Positions 1 to 8,552 of a stretch of DNA of 36,616 nt are shown in pieces. Made by a program: the position numbers and the translations under genes. Within the stretch, counting starts at the first letter, position 1, and each line of letters begins with the position of its first letter. Origin of the DNA: Candidatus Zhuqueibacterota bacterium (GTDB lineage: Bacteria; Zhuqueibacterota; Zhuqueibacteria; Residuimicrobiales; Krinioviventaceae). Location: contig JAFGJB010000114.1 of the NCBI GenBank assembly GCA_016929295.1, positions 1 through 36,616 on the forward strand, written 5' to 3'. Under the pieces are notes generated by a model. That model saw only the letters and a program-made list of their open reading frames with translations. It was not told the DNA's origin and did no database searches.

Positions 1-1097
1 TCATCGCCGCCGTCTCCCGACAGACAGACAGTCACTTTTTCGCGCGCCGCCTGCGACACATAATAGGTGGGCACCATCGACGAATCGGCAAAGGGTTCAT
101 CAAAATACCAGGCCAGGTCGTCAATGATTTTTGCCGCATCGGCGTGCACAATTTTTTCGTGCGCATTGGTTTTGTATATTTGCGCCACCCGTCGGGCGTA
201 GGGCAGCTCATCAAATGCGGACTCTTTGAAGCCAATCGAAGCGGTGTTGATGGGCTGCTTTGACAGACCGGCCATGATGCCGACGACGGCGCTCGAATCG
301 ATTCCTCCGGACAAAAATGCGCCCAGAGGCACATCGCTGATCATCCTCACCCGGACGGCGTCCTTCATCTGCTCCACTATTCCTTCCATCATGTCGCTCT
401 GACTGATTTTAGCCGTCGGCGCAAACGAGATATCCCAGTATTCCGACTCTCTCGTGCCGCGACCATCGACCATGAGATAATGGCCGGCAGCGAGTTTGCG
501 GATCTTTTTAAAAATGGACTTGGGCGCCGGGATGTACAGATAGGTCAAATAGTCATCGAGCGCCTGGTAATCGATGCTGCGATCGACCGCAGGATGGAGA
601 AGAATCGCTTTTATTTCCGACGCAAAAAGGAAGGTAGAGTCATCCAGGTAATAATAGAGCGGCTTGATGCCGAGCCTGTCGCGCGCCACGAACAGCTCGC
701 TCTTTCGGCCATCCCAGACGGCAAAGGCGAACATGCCGCGCAGGTGATTCACCAATTCCACGCCCCACTGCTCATAGCCGTGCAGCAGCACCTCGGTGTC
801 TGAACGGGTGCTGAAATCGTGTCCAAAAGCGGACAATTCCCTTTTCAGCTGCAGGTAATTATAAATCTCGCCATTGAACACGACGGCCAGAGAACGGTCT
901 TCGTTGAACATCGGCTGCACACCACCGGCCAGATCAATGATCTTCAAACGTCTGTGTCCCAGGCCTATCCGCCCATCGATGTAGAGTCCTTCAGCGTCCG
1001 GGCCACGGTGCGTGAGCGAATCGGTCATCTTTTTTATGATCGTCGTCTCGACAGCGGCGAGAGAGTGATAATTTAATTGTCCGCAGATGCCGCACAT
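1..1097 (-). CDS. asnB: Asparagine synthetase (glutamine-hydrolysing) homologue, partial: C-terminal part lies beyond the window start
   Basis: The reverse strand from ATG at 1097-1095 reads MCGICGQLNYH... and stays open to the window edge, ending in ...LSGDGGD, typical of the AsnB synthetase domain. Not listed in the ORF track because it runs off the edge. Confidence 0.88.
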   Translation of the reverse strand, partial: MCGICGQLNYHSLAAVETTIIKKMTDSLTHRGPDAEGLYIDGRIGLGHRRLKIIDLAGGVQPMFNEDRSLAVVFNGEIYNYLQLKRELSAFGHDFSTRSDTEVLLHGYEQWGVELVNHLRGMFAFAVWDGRKSELFVARDRLGIKPLYYYLDDSTFLFASEIKAILLHPAVDRSIDYQALDDYLTYLYIPAPKSIFKKIRKLAAGHYLMVDGRGTRESEYWDISFAPTAKISQSDMMEGIVEQMKDAVRVRMISDVPLGAFLSGGIDSSAVVGIMAGLSKQPINTASIGFKESAFDELPYARRVAQIYKTNAHEKIVHADAAKIIDDLAWYFDEPFADSSMVPTYYVSQAAREKVTVCLSGDGGD

Positions 1098-1101
1098 TTT
1101 T

Positions 1102-2304
1102 TCAATTTCCCACGTTCATATATTCATAAGCGCCGATGTCTATTGTCCCAACGGCCAGCCGCTTTTGCCCCTTCAACGGATGAATGTACTGGGCGACCGG
1201 TTTGAGATCATAGCCATCCACCTTTCCCGGATCGATGCCCTTATTGATCGCGCTCGATTCCGCGGTCAACCGATAATCATAATGAGCGACATCGACGAAT
1301 GCCGCCGATTTTCCGGAGCTCGCATCTCGGTTTTTCGCGACAGCCAAGTTGGCTAGGAGTAGCGCCTGTCCGTTTACAAGCTGGCCATCGCCATAGAAAA
1401 TATTATTGATGACTCTGGCAACAAAAGTGCCTTCAGCAATGCGCATAAAGATGCCGGAATCCAGATCATTGACAAAAGTGTTATTGATCACATAGAGTTC
1501 ATTTTGCTGGTGGTGCAAACCTTCCGCACCAAAAGATAGTGCGTGATCGTTATCCGTATCCGGCCCCTGTTGAATGAGATTGCCGATGACGAACCCTTGT
1601 CCGCCGCTCGGCAAATCAATGGCAAAACTGGATGTCCCGTCCGCTTCGTCCATGATCCGATTATAGGTGATATAGCTCGCTCTCGCCCGACTCTTGATAT
1701 TATGACCAATTTTGGCATGATGAATATAGCTGAATTGAACAGTCAGGCTATTGATGTGTCCCACGTAGATATTGTGCGTCTGTCCGTCTCCGGCGCCATT
1801 GTTGGCGAATTCGCAGCTCTCGATTCGCACATCACTCTGGTCATTCTCGCCGCACATAAAGCCGTTCTCGTTATCGTGGATATAGCAGTCCCGCAAGGTT
1901 ATCGATGTGCCTTCAAAGCGGATGGCGGCGCCGTTGCCATCCGGAACCCGCGAGCCCGAGAGCTCGATATTTTCGATAACAATATTATCGCCAGTGAAAA
2001 CCCACGTGCCTTTTCCCAGCACCTGCGAGCCGTTAGCGGCAATGTGAGGGCGATCTATGCCGCGTATGAAAAGATTGCTCTGCGGCCATACAGCGACATC
2101 GCCGTTATATTCGCCCGCGGCGATCTCGATGACATCACCATCGCGTGCGACAGCGGCGACAGCGCTCGGCGCTGCGTAGAATTGATCGCGACCGACATGC
2201 AGGACTCCCACTGTCCGGCTCTGACCAAAAACGGCATGAACATGGCAAAACAGCCAACAGGAGAGGATTAATTTGCAAGTCTCTTTGCGCATCTGCCACA
2301 TCAT
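1102..2304 (-). CDS. Secreted right-handed parallel beta-helix protein (pectate-lyase-like fold), ending in a DIGAYEY motif
   Basis: ORF 1102..2397. The internal ATG at 2304 gives a signal peptide (MMWQMRKETCKLILSCWLFCHVHAVFGQ) and overlaps the upstream stop (TGATG). Beta-helix-like repeats (IVIENIELSGS..., DCYIHDNENG..., ESCEFANNGAGDGQTHNIYVG). Confidence 0.8.
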   Translation of the reverse strand: MMWQMRKETCKLILSCWLFCHVHAVFGQSRTVGVLHVGRDQFYAAPSAVAAVARDGDVIEIAAGEYNGDVAVWPQSNLFIRGIDRPHIAANGSQVLGKGTWVFTGDNIVIENIELSGSRVPDGNGAAIRFEGTSITLRDCYIHDNENGFMCGENDQSDVRIESCEFANNGAGDGQTHNIYVGHINSLTVQFSYIHHAKIGHNIKSRARASYITYNRIMDEADGTSSFAIDLPSGGQGFVIGNLIQQGPDTDNDHALSFGAEGLHHQQNELYVINNTFVNDLDSGIFMRIAEGTFVARVINNIFYGDGQLVNGQALLLANLAVAKNRDASSGKSAAFVDVAHYDYRLTAESSAINKGIDPGKVDGYDLKPVAQYIHPLKGQKRLAVGTIDIGAYEYMNVGN

Positions 2305-2912
2305 CAGTCCGAGATCTTTTTCAGCCACGCTTCTTTCCAAAAGAGAAAGCAGGCTCTGTCGCAGCCCTCGGCTGAAAACATACCTTCTCCGGAGCAAATG
2401 ACGCCTTCGAGCAGGACGACATTTTTGATTTTCCGCATGACTCTTGCGCGCTCATCAAACATATAGTTCACTCTTCGCATCACTCGTGCCTGCACGCCGT
2501 AAAATTTTTCCATTTCCGGTAAAAACGCCAGGCCTTGTGTTTCGTTTTTTTCATTCAAAAGCTTGCCGATTTCTTCCCGTGACAAGACTTGCACGAGATC
2601 CCCGGCCTTCAATGATTCGCCCACGCTTGACATACCGCCACCTTTCGAAATGTTGTGTCCATGCCCAACCTTGATTTTCGCTGTATCGCTTCCTGTTATC
2701 CTGGCTATCCTTCGGTCAAAGGCCGATCTCAATCGTCGCCATTTCAACAATATTTTGTCAAAACTGTTGAGAGGAAGAGCCGCCCCGCTGAAGAGCCTGA
2801 TGAGCTGGCACTTGTAATAATAGTCACTGTTTTCGACAGATGAATCGTCGTGCGTGATGCGGTTTCTCTCCGCGGCATTGGATGGCATTTGTTGTTGCTC
2901 CATAACATTCAC
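2304..2912 (-). CDS. Conserved uncharacterised protein (about 200 aa) with a Cys-containing C-terminal region
   Basis: ORF with C-terminal block GDLVQVLSREEIGKLLNEKNETQGLAFLPEMEKFYGVQARVMRRV...LLEGVICSGEG...GCDRACFLFWKEAWLKK. It resembles small proteins of unknown function I recall from polysaccharide loci (from memory). Confidence 0.65.
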   Translation of the reverse strand: MNVMEQQQMPSNAAERNRITHDDSSVENSDYYYKCQLIRLFSGAALPLNSFDKILLKWRRLRSAFDRRIARITGSDTAKIKVGHGHNISKGGGMSSVGESLKAGDLVQVLSREEIGKLLNEKNETQGLAFLPEMEKFYGVQARVMRRVNYMFDERARVMRKIKNVVLLEGVICSGEGMFSAEGCDRACFLFWKEAWLKKISD

Positions 2913-2941
2913 TCCTGATTATAGCAGTTCATAGACTGACT

Positions 2942-4300
2942 TTAATTTTCAAACTGTACAGAATCCTCGTGCTGCAGTTCCGGCGTGGTGACAGCATCCA
3001 CTTCTTCATATTGAGGCGATTCTTCCAGCCACGAGCCGGACATCACGACCGACTTGAGACATACACCGGCGCCAAAGATCGCCCAGAACAGATCAAAAAA
3101 AGCGAGGGTGAGAAACGCACCGGAGGTCAAAAAGCCAATCATGCTGCCGATGAGACCTCTGCTCACATATGAAATCCACTCCTCTCCGGGAAGGGATTTG
3201 CCGATTTTATCAAGCCGCAACAATGAAAAAAGCAGGGAAAATACGGCCACGAGATATACGGCAAGACCGCCAAAACCATGCATGGCGATGAGCTCAAAAT
3301 AGACGCTATGCGCCGTGCTGCCGAAAATCTCATCCGGATTCGAACCGGAAAAACCCAGGTCAGGATTCGGAGCATATTTTTGGTAATTTTCACGGGTGAA
3401 ACAATTGAATCCTCCGCCCAGAGGATTCTCCAGCGCCAGATTGACCGCCATCTGCCACGAATTCAGACGCATGTTGGCCGATTCATCTTCCTGATAGTCT
3501 CCGATGGTCGTCATGCGATCAAACCATTCTTTTGGCAAGACACTAAAGGCAGTGGCCCCGATGACGATCCCCAATATGGCTATTCTGAGTTTATGTTTGG
3601 CAAAAAGAAAATAGTACAAGAACACCATCACCAATCCGACAAGTGCGCCGCGAGAATAAGTCAGCACAGCTGAAACCGCCAGGCCGCCGGCAATGCCCAG
3701 CATTCCCCATCTCAACCACTTTTTCGTAAAAAGATCTTTGAGAAACAGACTGAGTGGTAAAAGCATGACCATGCAGAGGCCCAGGCCGTTGTTATCTTCG
3801 AGAAATGACTCGGGTGGTCCCCACACCTTGTATTTTCCGCCGGTCAAGAATCCAAAAACGGCGCCTTTTATTCCAACTGAGCCAATGAAAAGTATGATCG
3901 CAAAGAGAAAGATAATGATGCGATTCTTTGTATTGATTATCAACATGGAAACAAAGGTCATGAGAAGAATTTTATTGACGATACTCCATTTTTCCCATGC
4001 CCATGGCGGGTACATTGAAAAAATGGTCGTGATGGTGATGAACAGCCACAGCAGGAAAAAAAAGTACAGTTCGCGAGTCCGCGGCCATTTAAGCTGGTTG
4101 AATTGCAGTGCCATGGTCGCAAAGGTGATTGCGACCGAGCCCATGGCCAAAGGGAGGCTGTAGGCGAATCCCCATGAATAGCGGTGGGGATTCATAAAAC
4201 TTATCCAAAAAAAGACCAGAATGGCGATGAAAGCATTTCTCTTCCAGAGAGCGTAACCGAGAGCTGCAGCATAGACAAGGACAATGACAAGATCACGCAT
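2942..4300 (-). CDS. Putative O-glycosylation ligase, exosortase A-associated type (O-antigen ligase/Wzy-like membrane protein)
   Basis: N-terminus MRDLVIVLVYAAALGYALWKRNAFIAILVFFWISFMNPHRYSWGFAYSLP is typical of the PEP_O_lig_1 family; about 10 hydrophobic segments; O-antigen-ligase loop region. Confidence 0.85.
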   Translation of the reverse strand: MRDLVIVLVYAAALGYALWKRNAFIAILVFFWISFMNPHRYSWGFAYSLPLAMGSVAITFATMALQFNQLKWPRTRELYFFFLLWLFITITTIFSMYPPWAWEKWSIVNKILLMTFVSMLIINTKNRIIIFLFAIILFIGSVGIKGAVFGFLTGGKYKVWGPPESFLEDNNGLGLCMVMLLPLSLFLKDLFTKKWLRWGMLGIAGGLAVSAVLTYSRGALVGLVMVFLYYFLFAKHKLRIAILGIVIGATAFSVLPKEWFDRMTTIGDYQEDESANMRLNSWQMAVNLALENPLGGGFNCFTRENYQKYAPNPDLGFSGSNPDEIFGSTAHSVYFELIAMHGFGGLAVYLVAVFSLLFSLLRLDKIGKSLPGEEWISYVSRGLIGSMIGFLTSGAFLTLAFFDLFWAIFGAGVCLKSVVMSGSWLEESPQYEEVDAVTTPELQHEDSVQFEN

Positions 4301-4309
4301 GAGAGTGCA

Positions 4310-5344
4310 CTAGAGATTAAAGATTCCTTCGAGTAAAAGGCGGCCATAAAAACGATATGGATTTCGTTCCCATGCTGCCGTACGATTTAATGCATAAACA
4401 TCCTGAGAGCGATCGTTGAGTCCCCGGTCGGTAGTTACAGCGCATTGAAATCCGCTTTCTCGCAGAATTTTTTTTGCGCGTTCGTCAAAATCGTCCTTTC
4501 GGCCGTTTGGATAGGCAAAAGAGGTGACAGGTGACGGCAAATGGCGTTCGATGGCCTTCTTGGAGCCGACAATTTCTTCCTCGAGCGCCTCATCGTCGAG
4601 GGTCGAAAGAATGACATGTGATTTCGTGTGCGCCCCAAATGTCATTCCCAGATCGCTCATTTCGCGAATGTGCTGCCAATCGAGCATATAGGAGGCCTGC
4701 GGCCGAGAGTTGACAGCCATCCTGTCATATAGCATGGTGATCAATTCATCCCGTCGCGCCGTGGTGACGGTTTTCAATTTTTCCAGCACATACACCGCCA
4801 CCTTTTCACGATCCTCCTGCTCCACCAGGCGCGCATCTTGCAGGCCGAGTTCATCAAAGGTCATGCACTCCATCGTTGTCACCTCGAACGCCCATAAAAC
4901 CAGATCGTGCCACAAAAATTTCTGTGCGCCGATAAAGTCCGTCGTCAAAAAGACAGTTGCCGGCACGTTGTATTTCACCAGAACCGGAAGAGCATACTCA
5001 TAGTTGTCTCTATAGCCATCATCAAAGGTGATGCACACCGAATTCGGCGGCAGCTCTCCTCGTTGCAGTGCAGGAATGGCAGCTTCCAGACTGCACACAT
5101 TGAAACAAGAGGTTAAAATCTTTACTTGCTGCTCAAACTCTTGTACATCAATGGCATCGATGACAAAACGCGGGCGTCCGGGTAAAACACGATGATAATT
5201 GAAAATCCGCAAACTCGAATGCCCGTGCTTTCCCTTGCCCCTGCCGCCACGCTTGTTCATCATCTTGACAAATTGTTGTCCGGGTTTCGACATTGCCGTA
5301 AAACCTGTCAGCCATAAAACACTATTTTTGATGGCACTCATCAC
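4310..5344 (-). CDS. Polysaccharide deacetylase (NodB homology domain)
   Basis: VCITFDDGYRDNYEYALPVLVKYNVPATVFLTTDFIGA, then GAHTKSHVILSTL (HxxxH metal motif) and SFAYPNGRKDDF. Confidence 0.88.
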   Translation of the reverse strand: MMSAIKNSVLWLTGFTAMSKPGQQFVKMMNKRGGRGKGKHGHSSLRIFNYHRVLPGRPRFVIDAIDVQEFEQQVKILTSCFNVCSLEAAIPALQRGELPPNSVCITFDDGYRDNYEYALPVLVKYNVPATVFLTTDFIGAQKFLWHDLVLWAFEVTTMECMTFDELGLQDARLVEQEDREKVAVYVLEKLKTVTTARRDELITMLYDRMAVNSRPQASYMLDWQHIREMSDLGMTFGAHTKSHVILSTLDDEALEEEIVGSKKAIERHLPSPVTSFAYPNGRKDDFDERAKKILRESGFQCAVTTDRGLNDRSQDVYALNRTAAWERNPYRFYGRLLLEGIFNL

Positions 5345-5377
5345 CGCCTCGAAGAGGAATATAACGGTCGCATGACT

Positions 5378-8300
5378 TTATTTGACAAGAATCATCTTGC
5401 GATGCACCGCCGCCGAACAACGGTCATCAGCATAAATGACATGCAGTCTCACAATATAGATGCCGCTGGGGAGGTGCGCACCATTCCATACCAGCTCATG
5501 CCGGCCAGCCGCCAGTTTCTCAGCGGTCAACAGTTCAATGCGTTGTCCGCAGATCGTGAGAATCTCAATTGTAGCCAGACCCGCATGCGGTAGCGCAAAA
5601 ACAATCGTTGTTCGGCCATTGAAGGGATTCGGGTAATTATGATATAATGTCAGCTCATCCGGCACGATTTCATTCGCCTGTGGCGTTGTGATCGAAATTG
5701 GACCAAACTGAGCGCAGGCGCCATCAAAATCCAGCTGCTGCAAAAGATAATAGTAGGTCGTGCCGGTCTCAACATCGCTGTCGGTATAGTGATATGCACG
5801 GCTTTCCACACTTGTGCCGGACGCCCTGATCAAGCTGTCATTGAGTTGCAGAAAACTGCTCTCCTGATCACTTTTTTTTTGCAGATTATAGCCCAGCGCC
5901 TTCATTTCACACTCGGTTGTCCAGGCGATATCAACGACGCCGCTCTGCCAAAGTGCTGTAAAGGATGACAATTCGACGCCAACCTGACCGGCATAAAATG
6001 TAATGACGGTGTTGTCGGCGATCATATTCGGATTGCGCGCACAATCAGTTATATTGGAAACTGTGAGGGTGTACTCCGTATGCTCTTCAAGGTCGGATGT
6101 CGCTAAAGTGACTTTACGACTGCTTGAATCCAATGTCGCTGAAAATATAGTTACGCCTTTGTCGATATGATAATTCGCTGTGACTTCTGCCGATTGACTG
6201 ACGGCTTTAGAAAAAAAAACCTCGACGATGAATGGATCCAGGTGGGCTGATACGGACAGAATAGTCGGTGGTGTGAGATCCGGCGTGATGGTGAAAAGAG
6301 CACTGGCAATTTCGCTTGGCGTCATCCCCTGCTTGCAGGCAATCGCTTGCAGCGTCGTTGTTTGCGTCAATTCGAATGGCCCTGTATAGTAAACGGACTG
6401 TTCAGTCGGCGCACTGCCATCGAGCGTATAGTAGATATCTGCACCCTCAAGGCTGCTCAAAGTCACTGTCACCGATTCTTCAAAGACGCCGCCAATCGGA
6501 GATATCGTCGGTGGCGGCAGCACGTCCGAAGATTGCTCCCGCGGCACAAGGGCAAATTGCGGAGAAACGCTGTAATCTTGTTTCGGTTCGCGGCTCTCAT
6601 AACGAGACCACGCGAGTTTGGCGCCGGATAGATCGGCTTCGGTCACAAGAGCGAGTGCCGGCTGCATATCCGCGCCAAAACCGGTGGCACTTTCGGGATA
6701 GCCGAGCATTTCCAGGCCTGCGCACGGTGAATTGCCAAAGTTTGCTTGCTGAACCTGGGCAAAAGTGGTGAAAGGCGTGTGGTTACTGGCGCCAACCTGC
6801 AAAGCATAGGCAGAGGCATTCAGCCAGCAGTAGTCATCGCTCGCCATCCTTCCCAGGACAAATTTTGCCTTCCAGACGAAAAGTGGGCGAGCATCTGCAA
6901 ATCCCAGCTCAACAAGGTGACCCACGGCCCAGGTGAAAAAGTCATCTTGCCAGGGCGCCAGACCATAGTCGCCATAAAGGAGTGCGCCTTCTTCAAGATA
7001 ACCCAACTGGTTCGCCTGAGGATTTTCGACCAGCGTGGTGCGATAATATTGAATGTTGTTCTGGACGCGCGTGACAAAATAGTCTTTCAGTGGATGAGCA
7101 TCCGGCGTGATGTAAGCGGCATGCCCGAGGGTGCGCAACGACCATGCCTGGCCACGCACTTGCGTCCACCGTAAAAGCCCCTTTTCCAGATCACGATAAT
7201 AGGGATTGGCGAGGATCATATTCCAGTTGGCCCAGAATTGCAGCTCCTCCAGAAAATAATAATCACCTGTCACCAGATAAGGTGCATAGGCCAGCGATGG
7301 CTGATGGGCGTCATCCGGCGAATATCGGTTCATATCATTTATAACTTCTGGAAACGATTCATATTTGCCAGTGTTGGGATTGTATGTATCAATTTCATTC
7401 CCCATCAACGTCATATAGGGGTAATCATCAAGTGTCACCGGCAGATCGGTGTTCTTGTCACGATAATGAATTGCATAACTGCCTGCCGCATCGCCATTTG
7501 CCAGGGTGTTCAGCTTGGCTTCCGGCGCCATGGTTAGCAGGTATAAAGAAACCCATCTGGGCAATGGTCCGATGCCATCCTGCGCCCCGGTAGCCGGCAT
7601 ATAGTCACTGATGTCCAGATTTTCCATTGGTTCGCAGGCCGTTCGCATAGAGGAGGTCACGGATGTCGGGATGGTCAATCGTCGGTCGTAATTCGGTATG
7701 GCTTTCGTACGAACCAGATAATCCAGGTTGTGCTTGACAAATATGTTTGGATCCTGGCGCCACCAGAACACCTTTCGCCAGCGAGCATGAACGGTATGCT
7801 CAAGCCCGGCTTTTGAATAGACCTGTACGCCCCCGATCGAGATGGAAACATCGTAACGAAATCCGGACGGCTGCGGTTCATATGCCCAGTTGTTCTCGAT
7901 GATGACATCGGTGCGGACATAGTTATAATCCTTATATGCTCGTACATGAAATCGAGCGATGAGGTGCGGATGCTCTTCACCCGATGCTGACCTGAGCGGC
8001 GCGCGAATGAGCCATTCTGTAACCAGTTCTCCGGACAACCATTCGTGTGCTGTCTGGGATCGATCCTGCTGCAATACATCCCTGACCGAGGCGGTGAAAA
8101 GCTGGCCATCGACGAGCAGGCTCACGTGCGCATCGTATTCTGTTTCCAAAAGCTCGTCACAACTCAAAGATGGCGAAGGAGTGCTGTTTGCCACTTGCAG
8201 CAGCACTCTTTTTGTTTCGCCGGCGATCAATCTGGGCACCATAATGGTGATGACGGCATGTCGCAATGATCCGTCCGCATGCGTCGCCTTGGCATCGACT

Positions 8301-8509
8301 TGCGTCGGCAAGTGTGTGCCGCTGCTGTAAACAGCGTCAATGCTGGCGCCCGTCGGAACATCGCCGGGAGCAAATACATGGCCAAATGTGACCGGAACGT
8401 CAGTGAACGACATGTTGTTTTGCTCGACAAGCCAAATACTGGTGACTTGTGCCTGGCCGGTTACAAGCATTCCGAACAGTAGTACTATTAAGGAGAATCC
8501 ATATTTCAT
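5378..8509 (-). CDS. Large secreted multidomain protein: possible glycan-active N-terminal module, chitobiase-C-terminal-like and Ig-like domains, T9SS-type C-terminal sorting domain
   Basis: Internal ATG at 8509 gives signal peptide MKYGFSLIVLLFGMLVTGQAQ. PTISPIGGVFEESVTVTLSSLEGADIYYTLDGSAPTEQSVYYTGPF (CHB_HEX_C-like); TPPTILSVSAHLDPFIVEVFFSKAV (Ig-like); C-terminus ELTLYHNYPNPFNGRTTIVFALP...GIYIVRL...KMILVK. Confidence 0.82.
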   Translation of the reverse strand: MKYGFSLIVLLFGMLVTGQAQVTSIWLVEQNNMSFTDVPVTFGHVFAPGDVPTGASIDAVYSSGTHLPTQVDAKATHADGSLRHAVITIMVPRLIAGETKRVLLQVANSTPSPSLSCDELLETEYDAHVSLLVDGQLFTASVRDVLQQDRSQTAHEWLSGELVTEWLIRAPLRSASGEEHPHLIARFHVRAYKDYNYVRTDVIIENNWAYEPQPSGFRYDVSISIGGVQVYSKAGLEHTVHARWRKVFWWRQDPNIFVKHNLDYLVRTKAIPNYDRRLTIPTSVTSSMRTACEPMENLDISDYMPATGAQDGIGPLPRWVSLYLLTMAPEAKLNTLANGDAAGSYAIHYRDKNTDLPVTLDDYPYMTLMGNEIDTYNPNTGKYESFPEVINDMNRYSPDDAHQPSLAYAPYLVTGDYYFLEELQFWANWNMILANPYYRDLEKGLLRWTQVRGQAWSLRTLGHAAYITPDAHPLKDYFVTRVQNNIQYYRTTLVENPQANQLGYLEEGALLYGDYGLAPWQDDFFTWAVGHLVELGFADARPLFVWKAKFVLGRMASDDYCWLNASAYALQVGASNHTPFTTFAQVQQANFGNSPCAGLEMLGYPESATGFGADMQPALALVTEADLSGAKLAWSRYESREPKQDYSVSPQFALVPREQSSDVLPPPTISPIGGVFEESVTVTLSSLEGADIYYTLDGSAPTEQSVYYTGPFELTQTTTLQAIACKQGMTPSEIASALFTITPDLTPPTILSVSAHLDPFIVEVFFSKAVSQSAEVTANYHIDKGVTIFSATLDSSSRKVTLATSDLEEHTEYTLTVSNITDCARNPNMIADNTVITFYAGQVGVELSSFTALWQSGVVDIAWTTECEMKALGYNLQKKSDQESSFLQLNDSLIRASGTSVESRAYHYTDSDVETGTTYYYLLQQLDFDGACAQFGPISITTPQANEIVPDELTLYHNYPNPFNGRTTIVFALPHAGLATIEILTICGQRIELLTAEKLAAGRHELVWNGAHLPSGIYIVRLHVIYADDRCSAAVHRKMILVK

Positions 8510-8552
8510 AGCAGGGCCTCGCCGTGGCAAAATAATAGTAATATGGGCAGCT

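Noticed and set aside
1543-2271. Plus-strand 242-aa ORF
   Set aside because: Antisense to the beta-helix protein; no family motif.
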